Assembly (NCBI GenBank): GCA_027627225.1
Contig: CM051024.1
Coordinates: 46,420,547-46,484,546 of the forward strand
Length of the DNA stretch: 64,000 bases
Direction of reading: 5' to 3'
Source: Congeria kusceri
Taxonomy: Eukaryota > Mollusca > Bivalvia > Myida > Dreissenidae
How positions within the stretch are numbered: the first letter of the stretch is position 1; each line of letters starts with the position of its first letter. The notes under the pieces were generated by a model. The model saw only the letters and a program-made list of their open reading frames with translations, was not told the origin of the DNA and did not search any database. This document shows positions 28,801-35,345 of this stretch, piece after piece. The position numbers and the translations under genes are program-made.

Positions 28801-28997
28801 GTCACTGAAAATGGTTTCTGAGTGAACTTGATTAATGAATATTGAAACTGTGACATTTGCATTCATTTCCAAGCGTATTTTATCATTACAGTCCTGGCTA
28901 TTTGTTACCAAGCGGTCTTTACTTTTGTCAACGTTAGTGCCAGTACTACTATCACTTTCCATGTAGCCATCATATGTCTTTATTGGTCTTGAGTCCT
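4094..28997 (-). CDS. IAP-family gene, 15-exon model: N-terminal repeats, BIR1, BIR2, UBA-like, BIR3, RING
   Basis: The gene encodes a baculoviral-IAP-repeat protein with a C-terminal RING. Family members bind caspases or IBM-bearing partners through BIR domains and ubiquitinate targets through the RING, mostly in the cytosol. Fifteen exons were joined by hand from splice consensus and homology to BIR, UBA and RING patterns. Every junction is phase-compatible, and the exon total (3,947 nt including two leading bases) gives 1,315 open codons ending in TAA at 4096-4094. The likely start is the ATG at 28962 (1,303 residues) unless an upstream exon adds coding sequence. Vertebrate cIAPs are ordered BIR-BIR-BIR-UBA-CARD-RING; here the UBA-like part lies between BIR2 and BIR3 and no CARD is seen. 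Many diverse IAPs are typical of bivalves. The first exon and promoter were not found. Family assignment is firm; the exact exon ends of exons 8 and 13 are less so. Confidence 0.88.
4450..4575 (-). CDS. IAP exon 14: linker adjoining the RING
   Basis: The 126-nt exon lies between GTTTTCAG and TATG|GTAAAT, phase 1 in and out. It encodes a beta-like segment, D-A-Q-V-L-M-T-R-P-P-G-N-P-L-E-Y-V-E-V, ending T-I-P-V-Y just before the RING. The family of this segment was not identified. Confidence 0.8.
5570..6260 (+). repeat. Tandem array, four copies of a monomer of about 165 bp, in IAP intron 13
   Basis: GGTTGGGTGATATGGGTGGA recurs at about 5589, 5752, 5919 and 6091. The array ends with GGACGGACGGGC and an inverted GCCTCCCGC/GCCGGAGGC pair. 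Non-coding. Confidence 0.8.
6519..6597 (-). CDS. IAP exon 13: acidic linker before the RING
   Basis: The acceptor after a pyrimidine-rich TTTCAATCTCAG gives a 79-nt exon, phase 0 in and 1 out, that joins exons 12 and 14 without a frame break. It encodes G-H-V-H-V-V-S-P-P-V-D-D-P-E-H-E and a further acidic stretch. An alternative acceptor about 50 nt upstream (TTATAG near 6650) would be out of phase with exon 12 unless a missed exon lies between. No known domain. Confidence 0.62.
7911..8385 (+). repeat. Block A copy 1 (matches 10689-11157)
   Basis: The two blocks are in direct orientation and nearly identical over about 470 bp, beginning CTTGAACCTGGACAAGAACT. Both include the same minus-strand open frame (7901-8116 and 10628-10897), which is therefore a duplicated repeat and not a gene. 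Confidence 0.85.
8427..8572. mobile_element. Foldback MITE with arms of about 65 bp
   Basis: The left arm starts GGATCTGACACAAGTTGTC and the right arm ends CGAGTGTCAGATCTTTT, reading as its reverse complement with scattered mismatches. The centre is GCGAGCCTTTGGCGAGC, so almost no loop is left. Confidence 0.8.
9749..10689 (+). repeat. Block B copy 1 (matches 11169-12098)
   Basis: About 930 bp is repeated in direct orientation at roughly 95 percent or higher identity by eye, from AGATCCTGGATAATCCTG to TGATTGTCTGTCAATAT. Order in this intron is A, B, A', B', implying a recent tandem duplication of a unit of about 1.4 kb (B+A). Confidence 0.88.
11169..12098 (+). repeat. Block B copy 2
   Basis: This is the second copy of the 9749-10689 block. 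It carries small indels (for example a shortened stretch after CACACCATATAT) and a few substitutions, which could date the duplication. Confidence 0.88.
12505..12602 (-). CDS. IAP exon 12: C-terminal part of BIR3
   Basis: The 98-nt exon after TTTTGCAG encodes G-D-N-P-L-V-E-H-I-R-W-F-P-H-C, nearly identical to exon 6, then a basic tail ending Y-V-R-E-Q before GTAAAT, phase 0. Zinc and groove residues are intact. It is 12 nt shorter than exon 6 because four tail codons are missing. Confidence 0.9.
12963..13022 (-). CDS. IAP exon 11: zinc knuckle of BIR3
   Basis: The 60-nt exon between GTTTTCAG and CAAAGAG|GTAAAT encodes A-D-I-V-E-C-F-D-C-R-G-R-L-S-D-W-Q-R. The C-x2-C ligands and the Asp-Trp pair equivalent to XIAP 309/310 are present. 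Its length equals exon 5. It was too short to stand out as an open frame and was found by homology to exon 5 plus phase. Confidence 0.88.
13628..13925. repeat. Long CTA/TAG trinucleotide microsatellite in IAP intron 10
   Basis: Two near-pure CTA blocks (about 13629-13743 and 13816-13902) are separated by a CAC/CAA-rich stretch. It lies in the intron between the first and second BIR3 exons. The Ser-rich open frame on the minus strand is a repeat artefact. Confidence 0.97.
14245..14526 (-). CDS. IAP exon 10: linker and N-terminal half of BIR3
   Basis: The 282-nt exon runs from TAATTGTCAG to ACTG|GTCAGT, phase 1 on both sides. A Ser/Thr/Asn-rich linker leads into F-Q-A-R-L-N-T-F-N-T-W and L-A-L-V-G-L-Y-Y-T-G, the BIR helices. 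Layout, phases and sequence parallel exon 4, pointing to an internal duplication of a three-exon BIR cassette. Confidence 0.88.
15050..15570 (-). repeat. Tandem array of monomers of about 125-145 bp, same family as 63.0-64.0 kb
   Basis: Four copies share GAAACCGTTTTTCTATTTTT, AGTAACGGTGACCTTGACC and TATGAAGTTTCATTA. They are in reverse orientation to the array at 63.0-64.0 kb. The overlapping open frames are repeat by-products. Confidence 0.8.
15571..15775. repeat. Degraded end of the 15.05-kb repeat with poly-G
   Basis: It carries GACAGACCGACCATCCGACC-type words and a run of about 14 G near 15746, the same end signature as the other bivalve-type repeats here. Confidence 0.5.
16077..16139 (-). 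CDS. IAP exon 9: second half of the UBA-like domain
   Basis: The 63-nt exon lies between ATTTCCAG and AAGCTG|GTAAGT, phase 1 in and out. It encodes H-V-D-V-T-A-N-E-A-I-E-W-M, matching the end of UBA domains (T-x-x-N-x-x-x-A-x-x-W-L). With exon 8 the domain is two or three residues shorter than usual, so UBA-like is the safer term. Confidence 0.72.
16481..16564 (-). CDS. IAP exon 8: first half of the UBA-like domain
   Basis: It starts after GTTTACAG and encodes an acidic lead, then L-G-Q-Q-L-I-D-M-G-V-P-E-N-R-V, the helix 1 and MGF-type loop of a UBA. Two donors overlap at the end: GTAAGA (exon end 16488) and GTGGCA (exon end 16481). Only the second keeps exon 9 in frame, although the first matches consensus better. 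UBA domains in IAPs bind ubiquitin chains. Confidence 0.68.
17069..17102 (-). CDS. IAP exon 7: 34-nt microexon, Glu/Ala/Gly-rich
   Basis: Acceptor CTTTCAG and donor ACAT|GTAAGT flank 34 nt that change the phase from 0 to 1, as exon 8 requires. It encodes EAAEGAAGSRT, a flexible spacer between BIR2 and the UBA-like part. The case rests on splice sites and phase rather than homology. Confidence 0.65.
17517..17626 (-). CDS. IAP exon 6: C-terminal part of BIR2
   Basis: The 110-nt exon follows TTTTTAG and ends GAACAG|GTATGG in phase 0. It encodes G-D-N-P-L-V-E-H-I-R-W-F-P-N-C, supplying the His and last Cys of C-x2-C-x16-H-x6-C, plus the acidic residue and Trp equivalent to XIAP positions 314 and 323. 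A helical tail with Arg and Leu follows. With exons 4 and 5 it completes a canonical type II BIR likely to accept IBM peptides. Confidence 0.92.
17832..18075. mobile_element. Foldback MITE, 244 bp, ends GGGCCCAGT
   Basis: Arms of about 52 bp, at roughly 80 percent identity, run from GGGCCCAGTTGCTCGAAACT on the left to AGTTTTGAGGCACTGGGCCC-like sequence on the right. A partial copy of the left arm occurs at about 20551-20605 (GAGTTGCTCGAAACACAACT). It lies in IAP intron 5. Confidence 0.75.
18340..18560 (+). repeat. Dispersed repeat, copy 1 of a pair (second at 21475-21700)
   Basis: Both copies share TTATGCCTTCTAACACTTG-like sequence, AAAGTTTCAT and TCTCAAGTTATTGTCTGCAC in the same order. They sit in introns 5 and 2. 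Non-coding. Confidence 0.7.
18787..18846 (-). CDS. IAP exon 5: zinc knuckle of BIR2
   Basis: This 60-nt exon lies between CCTTTCAG and GAAAGAG|GTCAGT, phase 1 in and 1 out. It encodes D-F-V-R-C-F-A-C-A-G-G-L-R-N-W-E-R, the C-x2-C zinc ligands and the Trp equivalent to XIAP Trp310. It has the same length and phases as exon 11 of BIR3. Confidence 0.9.
19088..19531 (-). CDS. IAP exon 4: Ser/Thr/Pro-rich linker and N-terminal half of BIR2
   Basis: The 444-nt exon starts after ATTTCCAG and ends at ATGTCG|GTAGG, phase 1 on both sides. The first two thirds encode a Ser/Thr/Pro/Gln-rich, probably disordered linker that may be phosphorylated. The last 40 codons start BIR2: Q-A-R-I-N-T-F-x-x-W, then L-A-E-L-G-F-F-H-V-G, matching the first three helices of type II BIRs. 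The longer open frame in both directions is intron read-through. Confidence 0.88.
20987..21049 (-). CDS. IAP exon 3: short Gly-rich linker
   Basis: The 63-nt exon lies between acceptor ACATTTCAG and donor GCAG|GTATAA. It enters and leaves in phase 1 and encodes VSGIRPSDMFGGEPVGHGTF, joining exon 2 to the Ala of exon 4. No domain is recognised. It is supported by phase fit on both sides and a clean acceptor. Confidence 0.7.
21475..21700 (+). repeat. Dispersed repeat, copy 2 of the 18.34-kb pair
   Basis: It is in the same orientation as 18340-18560 at about 80 percent identity. The minus-strand frame at 21490-21696 is not supported as a gene. Confidence 0.7.
22268..24341 (-). repeat. 61-bp minisatellite, 34 copies, made from the exon 2/intron 2 junction
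   Basis: The array has about 34 head-to-tail copies with a 61-bp period (one copy is 1 bp short) and only a few substitutions per copy. On the gene strand each unit is 55 nt of exon 2 coding sequence followed by GTAAGT. I read every copy: 33 of 34 keep the GT donor dinucleotide (five as GTAGGT), and one near 22637 has lost it. The outermost copy ends in a different intron context (GTAAGATAATG). Open frames inside the array are by-products, since 61 is not a multiple of 3. Confidence 0.97.
24285..24378 (-). CDS. IAP exon 2: linker exon at the head of the minisatellite
   Basis: Acceptor TTAATTCAG precedes 24378 and donor AGTG|GTAAGT follows 24285. The 94-nt exon enters in phase 0 from exon 1 and leaves in phase 1, as exon 3 needs. 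It encodes a polar linker (begins GPRSILAQPT). Its last 55 nt plus 6 nt of intron are the repeat unit iterated 33 more times downstream. Using any later donor would retain an in-frame GGT AAG TGA and truncate the protein three codons past the Ser at the exon end. Confidence 0.75.
24400..26160. other. Intron 1, outer part: no exon seen
   Basis: This is mostly unique AT-rich sequence. Around 25850-25975 is a G-rich repeat end (GGGGGCGGAGGGGGGGGG). The 25243-25503 and 25841-26122 frames lack splice context and domains. Confidence 0.5.
26165..26640 (+). repeat. Tandem array of about 130-bp monomers ending beside exon 1
   Basis: Three diverged copies share ACCTTGACCTTGGA, GACCTGGGTCTT and CCAAGTAATTTCAAA. 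The array ends about 130 bp from the exon 1 donor. Confidence 0.7.
26770..28997 (-). CDS. IAP exon 1 of the model: charged N-terminal region, 12-residue repeats and BIR1
   Basis: This large exon has 742 codons after two leading bases. Its acceptor is TTTCATTTCAG before 28997 and its donor GAG|GTAGTT after 26770, phase 0. The unspliced frame runs on to an ATG at 29022, but that ATG lies inside the predicted upstream intron, so ATG 28962 (protein begins MESDSS) is preferred. In order it holds an acidic start, the 12-residue repeats (28764-28471), a Cys/His-rich spacer, a basic Ser/Arg/Lys stretch near 27.9-27.6 kb that may contain nuclear-localisation-like clusters, and BIR1 at about 27330-27120. 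A Thr/Ser/Ala-rich linker follows. BIR1 has the zinc pattern C-x2-C-x16-H-x6-C. A nearly 750-residue N-terminal exon is unusual for an IAP. Confidence 0.85.
27120..27330 (-). other. BIR1 domain, divergent, encoded in one exon
   Basis: The domain keeps the R-F-x-T-F start, an L-A-x-x-G-F-Y helix and the zinc ligands C-F-A-C ... H-x6-C. In XIAP BIR3 numbering the groove residues Trp310 and Glu314 are present, but Trp323 is Leu. It therefore resembles type I or divergent BIRs that bind partners other than IBM peptides. Unlike BIR2 and BIR3, which are each split over three exons, it has no intron. Confidence 0.85.
28471..28764 (-). repeat. In-frame 36-bp repeats encoding eight 12-residue units
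   Basis: Eight consecutive units follow the pattern D-Q-x-C-V-V-T-D-R-K-D-T. One unit is four residues longer (SEAR insertion) and the last is decayed. The frame is open throughout and amino-acid similarity exceeds what drift would leave, which suggests translation. Hydrophobic CVV cores alternate with charged RKD turns, compatible with a repeated beta-strand or a multivalent disordered segment. I know of no named repeat family with this pattern. The open frames on the plus strand here are its antisense shadow. Confidence 0.85.
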
Positions 28998-29022
28998 CTG
29001 AAATGAAATGTATAAATTCCAC

Positions 29023-30832
29023 TTATAAACTCATCAAGTGTCAGCTATCTTAGTTGCTGAAACTATCTGTATATCAATTGATCACAAACCAATCAATTAA
29101 TTCAAAAGTGAATGTAATTCAATAGTTAGTGTTTGATCCAGACCTAATCAGCGTGGCACCGCGCCACGCCCTTTTATTGATATGCCACCCTGCACTTTTC
29201 ACAGGGAATTAGCGCCTAGTGCCCCCTTACCAAATGACTGTATTGCGGGCCTTTTGTGATGGCATTTACGGTATATTAATATGTCACCAACTGATAAGAT
29301 CATATGCAATTCCTAATGTTTTTGTTTCGTCAAATTTTATTATAAACGTAAGAATAAATTTCAGAATGCATATAAATACAGACTCAATGTGGTCTTTAAT
29401 AATTAATTATGAAAAGAAACATGTTTATACAATATGTTTTCCAATCATAAACAAAAGTCCCTGAAAAAACGAATCGCCGAACGAGCTATTAATTCGGACA
29501 AACTTATTCGGACACAACATTTCCATCCGAATTGCAATGTTTGTTTTCAAAATTTTCTATCTTGATTAAAGTTTTCATCATTAATCGAAATATGTCATCA
29601 TCAACAGCAACAACATATAACAAATGAAGGTGAAAATGCAAATATTTCCTTCAATATAAAAGGTAAAAAAATATATAAAAAATAGCAGGTTAGAACGTAT
29701 AAGTATTTTATCATTTACTTTAATAAGCATGATTTTGACATGCCCATTAACCGTTTTAATGTGACAGTTGTTAGTAAGTTTTTAATGTATAATTGCCCAA
29801 TTTGCACATTGGAAATACTTATATACAAAGAATAGATAAATGTTCTGAAATAAATAATGCAACAACGATACAACTTAATAATAATAAAAAGCAATATACA
29901 ATTGGAAAATTAAAATTTGTTAATACATGTACTTGTTTGACTTGATCATTAAGCAGTTAAAAATTTCATAACTGGTTTGAACTATTACTTCTGGAAAAAA
30001 ATAAAACCTGATATGCCCTTATTAACAGTGTCACTACACACTAAATGCCCTATTTCCAAGTAAAGCGCTATGTCCCTTTGCCCTTCTAGATTGAACACTA
30101 ATAGTAATGCAAAAATAGCTCACAGAATTTAATGGACAATTTAATTAAAGCAGAGAACATAAACTGATTTATACAGACAGTATTTGTAACTAAGGCGTAA
30201 AAAAAAAATAAGTTTGTTTAAGGTAACCTGACCTACCCTAAAAAATGCCCCTAACCTAGAACATTTTATTAAATAATACAGGAAGAAGATACTTCAAAAT
30301 CTTCTGCATCTAAAACTTACTTTAATTATGTCCAATTTCAGTGTTTGAAAGGATTATTAAAATCTGTAAAAGTTAAAATGCAAAATGAAATTGAAGTCCA
30401 AATTACAAATTATTACTGGACATTCCCAAAAGCCTTCATTTTATGAAATTATACATTATTAAATATATCATAAATGAAATTATACAGAACTTTATACACA
30501 AAGCAGTAATTGAACAGAAGACTTACTTTCTATCAAAACATTTCCAAAATGAATCTGAAAGTAATAAAACATGGATTCATAAAAAAATTGATACATTTGA
30601 AGCACACACATTGCAAGGGTAAATTATGGATATTTTTACTTCAACATAATTATTTCACATTTAGAAGTAAAATAATCAAGTTAAGCATCATATGGATCAT
30701 TCATACTTTGTTTAAGACAAGGTGAACAAACACGGACTAACCAATACCAGGAATATGTTTTAGTATTGTGACATGATAGGAAATAAAACATCACTAAACA
30801 CCTTCTTATTTTTTACTAAAAACTATTTTTGC
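29023..30832. other. Gap between the two minus-strand genes
   Basis: A 5' exon of the IAP gene must end somewhere upstream of 29000, and this is the nearest place for it, but I could not identify one. Local AT content is very high. AATAAA on the minus strand at 30271-30266 could serve the upstream gene. Confidence 0.4.
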
Positions 30833-30877
30833 TTAAAAGTCCATTGGCATCTTGTGATGTGAGGAAAATCTGCCCAC
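30833..30877 (-). CDS. Candidate terminal exon of the 850-residue protein gene
   Basis: A strong polypyrimidine acceptor (AAGTTCCTTCCAG) sits about 100 nt past the main exon donor. The phase fits and a stop comes after 14 codons. Support is splice-site logic only. Confidence 0.5.
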   Translation of the reverse strand: MGRFSSHHKMPMDF

Positions 30878-33499
30878 CTGGAAGGAACTTAAATCTACCA
30901 TAATGGACTGTGAAGTTCTGTTAGCATACATAGCCATGAAGTTACGCTAATTTTTGAAAAAAAAGTCAAAAGATACCTTTTTAGCCTTGCAGAATAGTAA
31001 ACCATGTACACCATTATCGCAGCTTGTCTGTTTAGGATCATATCCAGGAATATGACTTGTGTCGCAGCTTGAGAACCATGGCACATATGTAGCAAAGAAC
31101 TTGTTTAACATCTCATGATTCCATTGGCATGGTGCACTTTTTGATTTTATGTTTTTCAATAATGCACCCATCTCTGGTCCATCAATATCAAAAGCATCTT
31201 GTGTTCCCCTGCGGTCATATTTCAATGGTGTTTTCCTAGTTAGGTCAGGAACAACCACATTGCTCAAACCAGTTGTAGTTGTAACACATTTTTGCACACC
31301 ATGTTTCAGTTTGCAAACAGACACGACTTCCATCAGCAGTTTTGATATTCCATAATCATGCATTTTTATGCCATCAATTTCAACACCCAACCGTTTCAAT
31401 GTTTCAGAGGCACATGATTTGCTACAAGTCAAGATAACCAATGCCGTTTCAAGTAGTTGAGTTTGCCTGATGTACAGATTCGGAATTCTGAGGTTTCTTA
31501 TGTCCACTAAATGCATGTTAACAAATTGAAACTCATAATTTATTAACATTTGGGCCAATCCTTTCCGGTCCTCTAAGTCATCACATACTAGGCTTAGTGT
31601 CACTGTTCTGTTTAAGTCCAATTGCAACTTCCTAAGTTGCTGGACAACATATTCTCTTTCTACCAGTCCATATAATGCCCCTTTCTGCTGCAAGTCTACA
31701 TATTTATGTATCATTGCCATGTGACTTGCCAACATCGTGAAAACCAATCCAGTTAGTGCACCTGTTATTAGGCTTGAGACAGTTGGGGTTAATAATAAAT
31801 ATGCAGTATGATGCACACCAACTAGTTTAAACATTTTTGTAACGTTTAGGGATATTAAAGGTGTTTCACAACACATCAGAACATTCGTGTTTCTGTCTGA
31901 ATAATTTATTCCCGACAAAAGAATGCAAAGAATTGATGCAAATTCAGCTCTTTTTACAGAAGAACAAAGCCATTCAGGGAAAGTAACACAATCCAAAACA
32001 CTGTGAGCAAGATGCCTGTGTAAAGCTTCAGCTGGTTCTAGACGCAAATATGGATTTTGCTGAAAAGTTATCTTTTTTAATAAAGTCAAAGAAGCTGAAG
32101 CAAGGTGTATTACTGGAAAAGTATTCTCAGGTGTTTGGCTGACGACAATTAAGAACTGCTCCGCAAGACCAGACAAGTATACTCTGTACATTTCTCTCTG
32201 CACAATCTCAGATAGCATCAATGTTGCTTCAGTAAAAGATCCTATCAGATAAACCATATTGTTTTCCATCCTATTCTCTCTGTCCAAAAGTAAGTGGGAC
32301 AAAAGACACATTAAATACTCAGTCATTTCCGGAATCGAAAAATTGTGCGCAAGGGCCTGGGAGAAAGCTTCTAGTCTTGTTTCTGAAATTGTATTTGTAG
32401 ATTTTTTCTCTGGACCATGCAAAGTATTGATTTGTTTACTACAATGTGTTTCTTCACTCAATCTTGTACCAAATGAGTTTAATGATGATTCTTGTGTAGT
32501 TAGTTCGTTTATACTTTTATACAATTCATTCATCTCATTTTCTATTGTAACACCTGTATCAGATTCAATTTCAATTGAATCATCACAATGATCAGATACA
32601 CTTTCATTGGGATAACCAGATGTTCCACTGACTGAACTAGTTACTGACCATGGAAATCTGGTTATTTCATCATCGCTTCCAATACAAGCATCAAGGCTTT
32701 TGCATGATGTGTTTTCATTTTCGCAAACCTCAGGAGCAGGTAGCTCTTCCATGTCTTCCACTCGCAATGAACCATATATACTTGGGCTAAAAATTGGACC
32801 TGAAGCTACCAAGACATTGTCAACTGAATGAGTTATTTCACAATCATCTGACAAAATAACTTTAATCATTTTATTTACAACATCAAACTGATCTACAGAA
32901 TGCTTCTCAAATATTGATGTCCCCATGTCAGTGATATGTCTCCTATCTGAAGTTGGTTCCTTGGAATCTGGTACATGAGGATTATTACTCATTCTATTTA
33001 AATTGACAATTTTAACATCCTCTTTCTCTGCTATATAGTCTAGTTTGTTTGTTTCTAATATACGCGCAACTTCATGTGGCTGTAAAGGTTCTTCTGTCTG
33101 CTTAATTTCTCTATAACTTACTTCGACAATCACAGCAGGCTCATTATACAAGGATATAAACGTTTCAACACTAGGTATTTTTTCAGTATCTTGTATTGCG
33201 TCATATCTATTGTCATTAATATTGTTGGTTGCTTTAGTACATTTGTCTTCAATGGCCTCCCTATTGTGTTTCACGCCAGTACTTTTAAATGCTGACAATT
33301 TAGCTGTTTGCAGATCCTCAGATGAGGTAATCACAATTGGACTTCGCTCCTCAAATAAGGTTTCTTCGCTTTCATTTAAAGCAATTTCAGAAAGTATGTA
33401 TTTTTCGCAGTACAATGAAAGCTTGTCTGGGGGGTCCTTTCTCCTCCAACTGGCTGGACTTCTTTTTGAATAAACAGCTTCCATGTTGAAAAATAACCT
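30833..33499 (-). CDS. Unrecognised 850-residue protein, two-exon model
   Basis: The main exon starts after ATTTCATTTCAG at 33499, has 15 nt of leader, and begins at ATG 33484 in a good context (TCAACATGG). It is open to donor AAAAAG|GTATCT after 30977. An intron of about 100 nt with acceptor TTCCTTCCAG leads in phase 0 to a 45-nt terminal exon (30877-30833) encoding V-G-R-F-S-S-H-H-K-M-P-M-D-F and TAA. Without splicing the frame adds nine residues instead. The N-terminal 350 residues are acidic, Ser-rich and probably disordered. The rest looks alpha-helical with many Leu/Ile/Val-rich segments and could form an alpha-solenoid. No signal peptide or convincing membrane span. The long frame and sensible composition make it a real gene; the function is unknown to me. 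Confidence 0.82.
30977..33499 (-). CDS. Main exon of the 850-residue protein gene
   Basis: It carries 836 of the 850 codons. Helical segments begin near residue 380 (about 32350) and run to about residue 780. The last part has C-x-x-C-type pairs and a W-F-S-S-C-D-T-S stretch. The upstream noncoding exon was not found; a GTATGT donor preceded by CATCAAG after 34893 is one possibility. Confidence 0.8.
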
Positions 33500-34330
33500 C
33501 TGAAATGAAATTAATAAAATAAAAAATTTGAACTTATATGTCAAAAGTAGCATACCATAACCTGACTTATTTTACAAACTGATTTATCTAAATAAAAGTG
33601 TATAACATATTTTTACGAATTTAATTAGACAAAAACAATTGTGATTATATTACACTGTATTTAATTATACGTGATGACTGACTTCTTTATTTGAAGCTGA
33701 CATTTTTGTGTGAATATTCTTTAAATCAGATCATATACTATTTGGTTTCCACAATACAAAATGCCCCCTACCCCACATCATGACATGATCATTTGTTGTT
33801 CATATTTGTTAGTCACTGCACATACAAATCACGGTTATTTCACAGTTACATGCAGAATCCAAAGTTTTGGCGTAAATTTAATGTTAATGAAAACCCTGTA
33901 ATTATGCCAAATTGTTGATCACACTTATGTGTGAAGTTTTAATTGAATATCTTAGTAGATATAGAAATACGAGGAAGATGCACTCAAACTTTAAAGTTAA
34001 ACCTGAATTTTACAGTACAAAAAGGGGCATAATTGTGCTAAATTGCAAGTCAGAGTAATGGGCCATGGCCAGTGATCTTACATAATGACCATGAAGACAT
34101 TAGTGAACTTTTAATTGAATATGACTACCGTAAAAGATCGTGTATTACGCGCACCCATGTATAACGCCACCCGATTTTTCAAGCAAAATTTGAGGAAAAA
34201 AAAAACTGGAAACAATTTGCAGCTGTTGTTTGTTTATGTCCATTGATGTTATTTTACCAAATTTTGTCCATGTTTTTGTTGTTGTTGTTCTGGAATTTTG
34301 TACTAAATTAAATTTCATAAAGAACGTTAT

Positions 34331-34770
34331 CATTGTCCTCTATCATTATATGAAGTTTCGCTTGAATCCCTTCAATGATCATGGAGTTATGCTCCACACA
34401 AGACAATTAAACAAAGAGCAATAACTCTATTTATATTGGAGAAACAGTAGTGGTCCTTGTACTCTGCATTTCCTCTCATTGTCCTGTATCATTATATGAA
34501 GTTTCATTTTAATCCCCTCAATACCAATCTAGTTATGATCCGCACAAGAAAATTAAACAATGGGCCATAACTCTGTAAATATTGAAGAAATAGTAATGGT
34601 CCTTGTGCTCTGCACTTCCTCTCATTGTCCTCTATTATTACATGAAGTTTCATCTGAATCCCTTCAATACTAATAGACTCATGCTCCCAGGTTTTGTTTG
34701 CCGATTTGGGGGATATGGCCTGGCCTTTTTGGGGGGAAACAATAAGCGTGTTATTTGCAATTTTGGGGAA
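34331..34770 (+). repeat. Tandem array, three copies, 146-bp period
   Basis: CATTGTCCTCTATCATTATA recurs at 34331, 34477 and 34623 with exact 146-bp spacing. A related single fragment occurs around 34020-34130, 36130-36190 and 43260-43450 (GGGCC..GGTCAGTGATCTT). Confidence 0.85.
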
Positions 34771-35228
34771 AATATCAACAACTATAACATGTACACTATT
34801 CACATATTTAACAAAGTGTATCACGTAACTGTAGTATGACTTGTCACTATTCCCCTGTCATCTTGCTTTTCTTGGCCACGGAAGGAACATACCTTGATGT
34901 TCTTAATGTTTAAATTGATATATATTTTCACGGTGCTGTATGTTAATGCGCTTATGCCATACTTAAATAGTATGGCATTAACAAACGCACTTGTACACTA
35001 CGATTACATGCACTATACTAAATGTATTAACACAGTGCAGTTTACTGTTTATTGCAGTAACTTGAATACTTAATTTTTATGTCATGATATAAATAGTAAA
35101 TGTTACAATGTAAATTATTAACGCCCTTGATATTTTTCTTATAACGCTACATGTTATACATCGCTCAGGTAGACAAGTGCCGGTATTGTACACCACTTGG
35201 TTGTCAGCAAGCTGCACGTGGAAATCAT

Positions 35229-35345
35229 GCAACATAATTTTCCCGCCGTTAGACAGCGCCAAAACAAAGAACCCACAGTAGAATGAAATAACGTTGTAAT
35301 GGTGTTGTTTAATGCTTTTGTTTGGATGACGTCATTTACGTCAAA
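35229..35345. promoter_or_regulatory. Candidate promoter with E2F-like and CRE-like sites
   Basis: In AT-rich surroundings this patch holds TTTTCCCGCC, TTTTGGCGC (minus strand), and the palindrome TGACGTCA followed by a second ACGTCA. Those are consensus E2F and CREB/ATF sites. It lies about 1.75 kb upstream of the 850-residue gene's coding exon, which would fit a promoter plus noncoding first exon. Transcription direction is not shown by the sequence. Confidence 0.4.

Noticed and set aside
32259..32591. Plus-strand frames within 31-33.5 kb
   Set aside because: They are antisense shadows of the 850-residue coding exon.
26770..33499. One fused gene joining the 850-residue protein to the IAP
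   Set aside because: The first gene's donor is phase 0 and the IAP exon needs phase 1. A good in-phase terminal exon with a stop lies directly downstream of the first gene. Only an untranslated or unseen exon could join them.
35077..35262. 61-codon minus-strand frame starting ATGGCGCTGTC
   Set aside because: It overlaps the E2F-like sites, is short, and has no domain or donor support.
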